A DNA stretch of 64,000 bases, from contig SSNU01000127.1 in assembly GCA_012064415.1 (NCBI GenBank), positions 699,152 to 763,151 on the forward strand. The letters run 5' to 3'. This document shows positions 25,309 through 35,711 of the stretch, in pieces. This DNA comes from Gyrodactylus bullatarudis (lineage: Eukaryota > Platyhelminthes > Monogenea > Gyrodactylidea > Gyrodactylidae). A program made the translations under genes and the position numbers. The notes below the pieces were generated by a model. The model made no database searches, was not told the origin of the DNA, and saw nothing but the letters and a program-made list of their open reading frames with translations. Positions within the stretch are counted from its first letter, which is position 1. Every line of letters starts with the position of its first letter.

Positions 25309-27742
25309 TCATTGCTCATATTTGACGCGCTTTGTTTCTCCTTCAACTCCTTCTGTATTCATACTGACCTCTGAGATTCTCTTCATAGTGGATACTTTGC
25401 CTTCGCCGAGATTTCTTTCCTCCTCTGAATCACTGAGAACAATTACTTCGTTCTTTTTTGCCTTCTTCAATCGATTATAAGTTACTGTTCTGGGTATGGA
25501 TGAGTCATTCTTTGATCCAGTCGGTTTTGAGATAATATGACCCAAGGGGAACTCTCTAGTCTCTTCACAGAACAACTTTAGACCATGATGCATTCTCTTA
25601 GCGTAATGAATAAAGACATTGGTGTGTGAGGATCTGACCCAAACCTCAATCTGATCGTAGAGTATCTGGATTTCATTGGTCATTAAACTCAAGTTGTCAG
25701 CCAGAGCTAGAGTCTGCTGCATATCGGCATCATCATTAAACGCTGCTATCCATTCATCCTCGATTTGAACTTTGGTCAAACAGAGATCATCAATAATTAG
25801 CTCTAAATGGCTCTTGACAGTGAGGAGACACTTGATAAAAGTCTTTGGAGAGAAGAATTCGGAAAAGGAAAAACAAATCTTGAAAGCATTAAAACACGAG
25901 TCTGAGGCCATATCTGAGGTGAGGGACTGTTTGAGATTCTCGAGATCATCTCTTATACGATCAGGGATATTCTTGACATTAATTTTTTTGGCGTATTCCT
26001 CCATCTGTTTTTCATCGTTGAAAATGGCAAAAATAGGTTTTGTAATAATATCCTCAATGGAGGTCTTAAATCTGGTAATCATTTTGATAAGTTGGTCAAG
26101 AGGTGGGATGTATTCATTCTTGATTGCATTCTTCACGGTAATTTTGGCTTTATCAATGTTTGAGAAGAGATTAGCCCTCCCCTTGGTCACGACATCGATT
26201 TGAGTCTTGTCAGAATTCTCCCATTTGTGCCTAGCGACAATACAAGCAGCAGCACTCACAATTGATGGGAAGGCATTCTTAAACTTTTTAAAACAAATCG
26301 ATATTTGATGATGACATGCTTCTATTTGACTGATGAGATTCTCCCCATTCTCAATCGAATTTTCGACCACAAACCACAGATGATATGTCGTGAAATTCTC
26401 AATAGACAAATTCTGATTAACAAACAACTTTAGGAATAGAAAGGCGAACAATTGGCAGACGATTCCAACACCAATGGAATTTTCCGGGTAGCACTTGAAG
26501 AGTTGACTAGGTACAAAAGGATTTACAATACTATTCTCAACTGAAGCTTTGGATTCAATGAAAGTGGAAAGAACAAAAGAGACCAATTTTTGTGTAGGCA
26601 CTGAATTCTCCCATGGTCCCTTGGATATTTTTGTACAATTCAATTCCAACATATTCAGCTCCTCTGGGGTCAACCTGACAAAGTGGAGTGAAGTTAAGTC
26701 GAGGGCTTTAAGGTTTGGGGAGAAAAAAGTACGATCAAACGGTATCTCAACTTTTCCATTTATTGTAGAGAGACGCAAATCTTTGGTGAAACAAGTAGAC
26801 AACCGTGGAAGGATATTCTTCGGTGATTCCATTTTGAATTTGATAAAAAATCTAGCATAATCTCCAGTTAGTAAATATTGGGCATTATTTATCATTGTAA
26901 TCAATGGAAGCTTTCGAGTTTCCACAGGAGTTTTAACCACATTATGTGAGGATAAACACAGAGTAATGATTTTTATCGAATTCTCAGGATACTTTTGAGC
27001 AAGTTCTTGGAGTTTCTTAAAAGAAAAATTTAATTCGGATGTGTCTTCAACTTTGGTCTTCTTTTCCACTTTTTCTGATGGAGAAACCTTTGGTTCTGTA
27101 GATATGAGTGTCTCATTAATTTTAACAATACTAAAGTTGGGTTTTTGAGTATTATTCAAGTTGTTTGAACTGTTATTGTTACTCTTACGCATTGTTTGAT
27201 CTGTGTAGTTGAGAGTAAAATGACTAGCATCAACCTGAATGAACTGTCTCTCATTGCTTTTCTTGGGAAGTTTGGGGTGAACTTGTAGAAAAAATTTGTT
27301 CATATCATCAGAGGATTTTTTTTCAGCCATCAATTTAGCCAAGCATGTGGGATATCTGAGATTAGAAGCTTTGTAATATGCGAAATCTTTCATATCAGCT
27401 TTAAGGTTCTTCATGTCTGCGAGTTCAACATCATTAGAACTTTCACCTCTAACTTTTTCTTTATTAGGATTAATTGGATTTTTATTGAGCTTAGCGTAAG
27501 TAAGATGAGCTTGAGTGAGTCGATTATACATGTTAGGATCTCTAAGCACTTCACGACGAGGAGGATGAGTTATTTTGTTAGATACTAATTTCATTGCTGG
27601 TTTTATGTTAGTCAATTCACATTTAGTATCACTAACTATTGGTTCTAACGAAGTTTTAGATTTAGGAGATTCTTAAAATAAATTAAATCAAATTACTTAG
27701 GGGATCGCCAAGACTAGCTACAAGTTGATGGCAAATATTCAT
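25309..27742 (-). CDS. Unknown 802-aa nuclear-type protein with SIM-like motif
   Basis: Two exons: 27742-27697 (MNICHQLVASLGDPL) and 27671-25309, joined across a 25-nt GT-AG intron in phase 1, give 802 aa. The long exon has no ATG at its 5' end, which is why an upstream exon is needed; if the join is wrong the first usable ATG is eight codons into the listed long frame. The first 200 residues are polar (Asn/Lys/Ser-rich). The middle is mixed helical with several hydrophobic stretches (IVCQLFAFLFLKLFV) but no clear membrane topology. The C-terminus carries KKNEVIVLSDSEEER, a good SUMO-interaction motif followed by acidic residues, then a basic tail ending in KRVKYEQ. The tripeptide ENS recurs six times in scattered contexts. 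The family is not recognised; nuclear location is inferred from the SIM and basic tail. Confidence 0.7.
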
Positions 27743-27884
27743 AATGCCAAATTCTAATTGTGTTTTAAAAATATGCCAAAAGGAAAACGGTATTTGAACA
27801 AAATAAAAAGTTTAAATATTTCCAGGTGTTTAAGATTGCAGCATAATTACAAAAAATAAACATTGAGGAGAATTATGATTTACA
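27743..27884. promoter_or_regulatory. Shared divergent promoter region
   Basis: 142 bp between the inferred starts of the 802-aa gene (-) and the Tubby-like gene (+). It is very A+T-rich and has no obvious TATA box. Confidence 0.45.
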
Positions 27885-28934
27885 ATGAATAAAATTGAGA
27901 TTTTAAAATGTATTGAAGATAAACGTAAACTCTTTACAAAAATCTATATCCATAAATCATTTTCTTCAAATGAAAATAGTTTCGAATCAGTCAGTGAAAA
28001 CGAGGAAGAATCTGATGACATAAATATCGAACAAGTACAATTAATATTCAATAAATAATTAGATTCAAAATAATCATCCATCGGAATTCAATAAGAGAGA
28101 TCTTATTTTATATCCAAAATTAGATGTAATTCCAATATATGTTTTTTATTTTCATCTTAATTAGAAGAAAATTCAAAAGTGTTTGATTAAACGAGAAAAG
28201 AGGACAGCTGAAAATGGTTCAGAGGTTCAATATAGCTTATTTTTGGAGGACAAAAGAAAGACACTACTGTTAAAAGCTAATTATAAAAGAAAAAATATGA
28301 AAAGTAGCTACTATATAGTAGATACTCAAGACGATAATAGAATATTGGGTCACATAAAATCGAATTCTTTCGGAACTGAATACGTAGTTTATTTATTAAG
28401 CGACGAGAAAGAAGATTCTAAGGAGGAAGTGGCTTCAATTATTTTTGTAATTATCCCCATTGAATATTTTTTAGGAGGCAAACCCGTTTGGCATAAAAGG
28501 CCCAAGAAGGATGACCATTATTCTTCCCACAGTAATTAATGATAAAATTGAGCCAATAAAAGCAGAAAAAGTAATTTTTTATGTTTACCTGTGATGAAGG
28601 AAGAAAAAAACTTGATTTCTCTATGGAAAAATAGTGCATTTCACCGGATAATAACACTCAGCAACAAGAGACCTATCTGGAATGAAGGTTTGTTACCATT
28701 TTATGTAAATGTAAAGAAACAAATTCATTTGCCTTGAATTTCAATGGAAGAGTAAAGATAGCATCTGTAAAAAACTTCCAACTAGTCCATCCGGATGACG
28801 AAGACTACGTGGTTTTACAATTTGGCAAGCAAACAGACAATCAATTTACGCTTGATTATGGATACCCCATGACAGCTATGCAAGCTTTCAGCATTGCTCT
28901 ATCTTCATTTGACGGGAAATTGGGCTGTGAATAA
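27885..28934 (+). CDS. Tubby-like protein
   Basis: Six exons (27885-28034, 28063-28125, 28165-28446, 28475-28570, 28600-28687, 28717-28934) give 298 aa. All introns are 28-39 nt and several are in part readable, so unspliced translation hides the gene. A 50-residue acidic N-terminus ([13 protein letters not shown]) precedes a full C-terminal Tubby barrel: the basic [12 protein letters not shown] segment that in Tubby binds PI(4,5)P2, then [27 protein letters not shown], the [17 protein letters not shown] block and the signature end [12 protein letters not shown]. Known family role: membrane-bound adaptors for ciliary or G-protein signalling; a shorter protein than TULP1/Tub, so closest in size to a minimal member. 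It lies 222 bp upstream of the PP1-subunit gene on the same strand. Confidence 0.93.
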
Positions 28935-29156
28935 ACATCTAATAGGATTGGAAGGAATTATTTGAATAAACAAAATAATTTGCAAATCCCTATCTTTCTA
29001 ATTTATTTTCAACCAATCAAATTGAAGAATGGAATAAGAAATTTGATTGGTTGTCTGGTTTGATCAATCTCTTTCGTCTTACGTTTTAAGTATTATTAAA
29101 ACTTTAAGTAAGCTATAAGCAATTCTAATGCTTTTCTCTTTATAATTGTCATATGC

Positions 29157-30446
29157 ATGTATGATGGGGAAAGGAGTAATAACATTTCGGTGAATTACAC
29201 AACATGGGATTACATAAAATGGGCAACTCAAACAATTCTCTCACAATTGTACGTTTGTAGGAAATTTACCGAAACGAAAAGTTATTTAGACAAAAGCAAA
29301 GTGGAGGATTTAGATAATTCCCAAATTGTCAGTTTTGATTTGAACTCAGACGACAACCATGATATTAGACACGATACAAGTTTTACTTTGATTGATAAAT
29401 ATTTTCTTGATTTACAATCAGGTAAAATATCCCCCCAAAGATATCAACAAATTAAACGAGAAATATTCAGTAGAGCCCTCCCAAGAAATTTATCTCACGA
29501 CCTTGAGCCGGAGAAAAATTGTAAGAACATGAATTCCTGGATTCACCCGCCTGCCTTGCCAAATAAAACAGATCCAGTAGTAGATAAGGATAGATCCCAA
29601 GAAGTTGAAGAAGAGTCCTGCCCAATTTCTATAAATAATCCTCCAAATCCAATTATAACAGATTGCCTCAGCTCTAGCATTGAAGATGAACGTGTACAGA
29701 ATTTTGAGAAGCTCCGACAGACCCTGGCTAAGCCTACAAAACATGCTGAAGTGAAACCTTCGAGTACCATTTATTATATTCAACCTGATTATCGGCCAAA
29801 GAGATGCTCGTCCCTGAAATCCTCCAAGGCAGAGGGAAACTTGATTTCTGAAAAGAAAGCTGTTCGATTTGCCGATGTTCTGGGATTGGATCTGGTTGTC
29901 TCTAAAATGATCAATGATAGTGAAAAACCTCCGATATTACCTAATTCAGCATTGTCTGATTTGAATATTAATTCAAATGAAAATTTTGCTTCCATTGGTC
30001 AGAAATTCTTTCAGTTAAATTTTGCCCAGCCTTGTTCGTCATTAGACTTTTACCAGAGAGTCTTGGAGAATAAAATACTCCTTGAAAATGCTTCTATTGA
30101 CAATACTCGGTATGGAAGTCTCATGGGAATTATCCGTGTTAAGAGTGTTTCCTTTGAGAAAAACATCCAGGTTCGAGTAACTTACAATAATTGGACGACA
30201 TTCTCTGACATTAAAGCCTCGTACATTTTGAATTCACATGATGGCGTAACAGATAAATTTTCTTTCATGGTCATCTTTCCAAATAGTTTAGTCTGTGGCG
30301 ATAAAATTGAATTTGCGGTCACGTATCAAACGCCAGATGGTGAAAAATATTGGGACAATAATAATGGACAAAATTATCACATTGTTTGCTATGCTAAACA
30401 GACAATTTATTCAAATGAGACAGATAACTGGATGAATACGTATTAA
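29157..30446 (+). CDS. PP1 regulatory subunit 3-like glycogen-targeting protein
   Basis: Single-exon 429-aa protein. It carries a PP1-binding RVxF motif, KKAVRFAD, with V236 and F238, followed by LGLDLV as is typical of the PPP1R3 family. A CBM21 carbohydrate-binding domain occupies about residues 290-415: LMGIIRVKSVSFEKNIQVRV, YNNW, then DKIEFAVTYQT and the conserved end YWDNNNGQNYHI. Known family role: PPP1R3 proteins bind PP1 catalytic subunit and glycogen and steer PP1 to glycogen synthase and phosphorylase. The long N-terminal part is polar and Pro/Ser-rich, with no further domain. The ATG at 29157 is preceded by another at 29153 that reads only two codons in a different frame. Which vertebrate paralogue (A-G) it matches cannot be said. 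Confidence 0.9.
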   Translation: MYDGERSNNISVNYTTWDYIKWATQTILSQLYVCRKFTETKSYLDKSKVEDLDNSQIVSFDLNSDDNHDIRHDTSFTLIDKYFLDLQSGKISPQRYQQIKREIFSRALPRNLSHDLEPEKNCKNMNSWIHPPALPNKTDPVVDKDRSQEVEEESCPISINNPPNPIITDCLSSSIEDERVQNFEKLRQTLAKPTKHAEVKPSSTIYYIQPDYRPKRCSSLKSSKAEGNLISEKKAVRFADVLGLDLVVSKMINDSEKPPILPNSALSDLNINSNENFASIGQKFFQLNFAQPCSSLDFYQRVLENKILLENASIDNTRYGSLMGIIRVKSVSFEKNIQVRVTYNNWTTFSDIKASYILNSHDGVTDKFSFMVIFPNSLVCGDKIEFAVTYQTPDGEKYWDNNNGQNYHIVCYAKQTIYSNETDNWMNTY

Positions 30447-32549
30447 AATCAATCGAGGATGTAGTCAATTATGAGTATTTATTAGGGGTTATGATATGTA
30501 AGAGCACTGAACTAAATAATTATAGAAAAATGCATATTTATTCAAGAGAAATACATAAGAGACTGTATATTTTACACAGATGAATATTTTTTAAAAACCA
30601 ACTTATGAGAGCAAAAAACAGTGATTTCAAATGATATTTTATTAAATTAGAGAACCACGTAGATGCATTCTTACTAATCATTGTATTTTTTTGGAAATAA
30701 AGAGAGTATTTTGAATACATATAAGTAATATTTTTTATTTTGTGAACGTGATCAACTTTGACACAGAATAAAGATATTTTAAGCCAACAACCAATCAGAA
30801 TTGGGCAGTCTACAAAACAAGAATTGAAACATTCTTGTAATAATAATAATAAGAAAGGGAAAAGAATTCATTCAGCGGAAATGCCAATTTTAATAAAAAG
30901 ATTCATCTAGAATTCAATTAATTCTATCATAGATGGCAATTTTTAAAAGAAATCATTAATGGAATAAATAACAATTCATTAATTGATTAGATCAGTCTTT
31001 AGTTTACTTCAGAATTCTGATCTTTCGAGTTGGTTAATCCATTCAAATATCTGGCTGACAAAATTTTATCCGTCAATTAATTAATATATTTGGTTGTTTA
31101 GCAAAAAATACTTTTTTTAAATGCGTTGTATCTCTCTCAGCTAAATCTATTATATCAGTATTTCTACAGAGTGGTTCATTCTAGTTTTTTCTGGAGTATT
31201 TTGGTAAATTTCCAATCACATGTCTGACATATTACGTGTAAATTAAACAGATGCTAAATATTTTAAATCTTATGTTCATGATAGTCTTTGACTTTGAGGA
31301 ATTTCATATTTAGATGACTTAAACAATAGGAATTAAATTAAAGGAAAATGCATAATACAGGAACCATTCTTCATCAGGTAGCGAATCAGTATCGAGAAAA
31401 GTATTGGTAATTTTTTAAAAACTAAAACTAAGATTAGGGTTTAAAACTATATTGATACGCCTTACTCGAAACTCGAACACCAGGGAAAGCCAATCAGATT
31501 TTTTTGACACGCTTATGAGGACGCTTGAAATCGTGAATAAAATATTTGATAATCGAATTTAAGTCGGGAATAAAATTATTTTTAAAACTAAATTCATGTT
31601 GAGAAGTCAGGAGTTGAATTTATAGACTCAATAATCAGTTCACTCAATGTTTCATTCATTCTTCGACCAATGAGCGTTCAGCATTTATGGAGTAATCAGA
31701 ATGGAATAGTTGAAAACTAAATTTGGCAAGAACAAGATATAAATCAAAGGCAAATAACAGGATATCTATATTTTTTAAATGCTACACAAAAGTTATATAA
31801 TATTGTAATCTTTTAGATATGAATGTATGTGTTCTTTGAACAAAAAAGGGTTTAGGGAAAAATCAAGCAAAATTTCCACTTTTCTTGATCCGGAAGAGCT
31901 TATGAAAACTGAGCTTGCTTTACTTGAAACCTTTTTTAAGTTTAAAACTTATTGTCATTTTACAAAATTAGTGGAGACATTTACAAAATTAGTGAGCAAG
32001 TTACCAAAGTAAGAATGATAAAAGGTGAAATTATCAAATGAGTTTATCAGAATTAGTGTTCATTCTTTCGAATTTAGTGGGTCGCTAAAACAAAATTACT
32101 AGGGAGTTTTACAATATTAAGAGAATGAGATAATTGCAGGGTGGGATCTAATCGAATACAGTGAAGAGTTTATCGAAATAGAGAATCTTTATTTCGTCTT
32201 TGGTGGACAGTTTTTCAATATTAGTAAAGATAATTATAATTACGAATTTTATTATTTTTATTTAGGGAGCCTGTTAACTAGTTTTGTCAACGTCTCCACA
32301 AATATCGAAAAATTGTCCACTAATTTCGTAAAATGACTGTAATATTTCAATTAAAATTCGAGGTTATTTTCGTTAAAATGGGTTATTTGAGTTTATCAAG
32401 CTCCTCCTTCAACTCCCTTCCCAGGTTCAAGGTGGCCTGAAAATCATAAATTTCAAGTAGTATAAAATATTTTCATACTGAATCAACTTACTAGAGTTGA
32501 TTCGGTTCTCTCCAAATTGTTGGTTTGGCTCCTCAATAAATCTGAATAA
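30447..32549. other. Intergenic region left of the retroelement
   Basis: No gene recognised. A small frame at 31827-32012 overlaps a fold-back repeat (about 31950-32345) and reads a repeated FTKLV peptide, which reflects the DNA repeat. A short ATA/AAT microsatellite lies at about 30838-30854. Confidence 0.5.
31950..32345. repeat. Fold-back repeat next to the retroelement
   Basis: The arm at about 31950-31985 (cattttacaaaattagtgga core) is an inverted match, with several mismatches, to about 32305-32340 (ccactaatttcgtaaaatg core). A direct repeat of the ttacaaaattagtg unit lies inside the left arm. Confidence 0.55.
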
Positions 32550-34079
32550 GCAATTATAAAGGAGATGTATAGGAAGGGTTTACTTGATGGGAGATTAAAG
32601 GACAAAATTTTGAAAAAGAACTCAATGTTGTCAAGACTTTATTTCCTACCAAAGACACACAAAATAGATTGCGAAAATATTCCGGAAATTCTACCTATGA
32701 GACCAATATTGGATATGTCAGCAAGTCCACAGCACAATTTAGCAAAATGGTTGTTAGACATTCTGAAGCCAATTCATAGCCATTTTAATCGATATATAGT
32801 GAAAGATGTATTCCAATTCGTTGAAAAGGTTAAAGATTACCAGGTAGGATCCAGAGAAATGATATCACTAGATATTAATGCGTTATTCCCAAACATTCCG
32901 ATAGAAGAAACATTAAATATCATTGGCACATATGTTAACGAAAATAGAGACAATTTCGAGTTAAGTGGAGAAGAAATAGTCAAGATATTAAGAATTTGCT
33001 GCACCAACGTACCGTTATCGTTTCAAGATCAGGTGTATATCCAAAAAGACGGGATAGCTATGGGATCTCCACTTAGTCCGTTGTTAGCAGATATTTTCTT
33101 AGGATACTTGGAGAAGAATAGAATGGAAAATTTAATAGAGGGATACACTGATTTGTACGTTAGATATGTAGATGATACGTTCATTGTCATGAAACAAGAA
33201 GCTTCCACCGAGGAATTCTTCAGTGAAATGAACTTAATCCATCCGAACATCAAATTCACGAAGGAACAAGAAATAGAAGATTCGATAAGTTTCTTAGATG
33301 TAAAGTTGACAAAGAAACCAGATGGGGGCATAGGAAGAACCATACATAGGAAGAAAACAGACACAGGAAAGTACTTACACTTCTCGAGTTATTGTCCTAA
33401 GAGTTATAAATCAGGATTAATAATAGGACTTGTGAAAAGGACCAAGAGAATAGTGAGTGAAGAAGAAGTATTGAATGAGATTAATGGAATCAGAAAAAGA
33501 CTGAAAGATAATGGATACCCTGAAAGATTTGTTCAGAAATACGTAGAAAAAGCTTTAGAAGATGAAGCAACTCAACCGGTAGAACAAGAACAAACTGAAG
33601 GAACTATCCCTATCTACATGAAGTTAAACTTTAAAGGGGATGGATTCAGCTATGAACTAAGGAGAAAACTGAATTCACTTGTAAATGAACATTACAATGA
33701 TATACAATTGAAGGTTGTATACAAAACTACAAGTCTATTCAGATTTCAACTCAAAGACAAGCTGAAAGAATCGGAACAGTCAAATCTCATTTATCGCTTC
33801 GAGGCATCATGTGGAGCTAGGTATATAGGTCGAACGCAGAGAAGGTTAGCGATTAGGATCAATGAACATTTGAACAAGAATAGTTCGTCAATTAGGAAAC
33901 ACATTGATAGATGCGGGTGTGAGGCCAACGAAAGCAACTTCAGAATTATATTTAAAAATTCAAGCGATCAACTGACGGACCTCAAAATCAGAGAAAAGTT
34001 TTACATTATGAGGGAAGATCCAAATCTGTGTATTCAAAAGAACTACACACACAATTTAGAACTACCATGGCCCAATTGA
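32550..34079 (+). mobile_element. 5'-truncated Penelope-like element (RT plus GIY-YIG)
   Basis: From ATG at 32565 a 504-aa frame encodes the core of a Penelope-like retroelement. RT landmarks in order: RLYFLPKTHK, motif A ISLDINALFPNIP, motif B DGIAMGSPLSPLLADIF, motif C RYVDDTF with both catalytic aspartates, and SFLDVKL. A basic linker leads to a GIY-YIG endonuclease: NLIYRFEASCGARYIGRT followed by RRLAIRINEH. Known family role: target-primed retrotransposition. The N-terminal part of the RT is missing. Upstream, codons in the same frame read LVWLLNKSE before a TAA at 32547-32549, so the copy looks truncated and stop-bearing at its 5' end while its 3' part is intact. No terminal repeats were found, and base use is less A+T-rich than its surroundings. 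Confidence 0.9.
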
Positions 34080-35711
34080 TTTTTAATTTTTCTTTTCTAC
34101 CTGAATACTAGAAAAGTTTTTTGGTTTTTCATCAATTAGAGTTACTCAAGAAAATTTTCACGATTTCATTCATAGACAATTCATTATAACAATTTTTATT
34201 AAATATTGAACCAGGAATTGAGACTGACGAGACCTGGCGAAATGTACATATCTCTTTAAAATATAATTCTTTTGTTAAAATTTTAATTGATGAATATTTC
34301 CAGTTATCCGGACGTATATGAAAATGTACGTTTATTTTTATCTAATTATAAAGGATTTGTTCCATAGTTTAAATCTAAGATGTATCTCAATCTTAACCTA
34401 ATCATTATGAAGATGGGAATCTAGGATTTTAAGAAAATTTGATCAATATTCACCATATGAAGAAAAAAAATAGAAAAGACCGATTTTTTATGGAAATTAT
34501 GGCATAATTAAATTCTCAAGTGAGCGCCAAATGACCGATTTTTGAACTTATTCAAAGTTAAAAATTATTGTGAAAGAGTGATCGAATTTTGATCATTTTT
34601 ACTGCTTGAGAACCAGTAAAGTTTTGATGATCCAAGACTCCTGAGTTTATCAAAAATTTTATGATGATAAATAGGTTCCTTGTCTTATTGTGATCCTAAA
34701 AATAAAATTACGATCACTTTGAAATCAAGAAAAATTTTCAACTCAAAGTTCGAAAAATGGTAATTTGGCGTAAATTACATGATCAATATATAGATTACGA
34801 AAAATCTTGATCAAATTATTTAAAAATCCTAGATTCCCATCTTCATATTTACCAGATTTATATGAGATTGCATGTGACAAGAAGGAATGAGTCGAATAAA
34901 TTCGAAAGCAAGATTATTTATAGATCCATGAAACTCTAGAAAATAAACTCAAGAATCTGTATTTTGGTGTCACAGTTTAAATTTTTAAATTTCAATGATT
35001 TTTAAAATAAATGAAATAATAATTTTCAATATGAAGGAATTAGAATAAATTCAAGTACCTAGGAATGGAATACAGAAGAAATTAAGTTGAATGACAGTCT
35101 TCCGAAATTTAATTTTTAGACTAAGATCAAAAGAAATTAACAATTGAATTCAATTCGGGAATTGTAAAAATTAAAAATTCCAAGGGCAAAACACTGGATA
35201 CGAATCTGTGTGGAAGGATATTGAAAGTATTTCTTTGAAATTATTATTCGAATTTTGACTTTATAAGATAACAAACTGGCATGAGTCAAACCGATTTTTC
35301 CTTCACGCACTAATCCGAGGCCTGTAGAATCTAAAAGACTAGAAAAACGAAACGATTGATGACCAAATTCACTCTTCTTCCTATCTCAAGGTACGATCAT
35401 ACGTTATCTATAGAGAATTCTGTACTAATATCAAAATTTTGATTTTTTTTAAATTTAAGCCCAGTTCCTGAACGGAAAATATCAAAACTTCTAAATATGC
35501 AGAAATCTATTAAGAGAAATTCGAACAATTTATTATTTTAAAATATCTGGAAGATTCTAAATTGAAAAATAAATTTTTGAGAAAATTAATAAGCAGATTT
35601 CTCTATAGAATGATATCAAACATAATCTTGGTATCATGAAACATTTTTTATTCAATAACGTCTATGATTAAGATGAAAATAGATGCACAATTTATTATTA
35701 TTGATTATAAA
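34080..35711. other. Region between retroelement and USP24-type gene
   Basis: No coding sequence seen. It includes a fold-back element at about 34405-34855. The remainder is low-complexity A+T sequence. Confidence 0.5.
34405..34855. repeat. Fold-back (MITE-like) element, variant
   Basis: The left end (gaagatgggaatctaggatt at about 34411) and right end (aaatcctagattcccatctt at about 34824) are inverted copies. Both resemble the outer arms of the family-1 element at 39161-39893 (a gaagttgggaatct core) without being the same, so this may be a diverged relative. Confidence 0.7.

Noticed and set aside
25772..26860. Plus-strand frames of 143 and 103 codons.
   Set aside because: They are antisense to the long coding exon of the 802-aa protein and show no domain or proper start context.
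33029..33364. Minus-strand 111-codon frame.
   Set aside because: It is the antisense shadow of the reverse transcriptase core.
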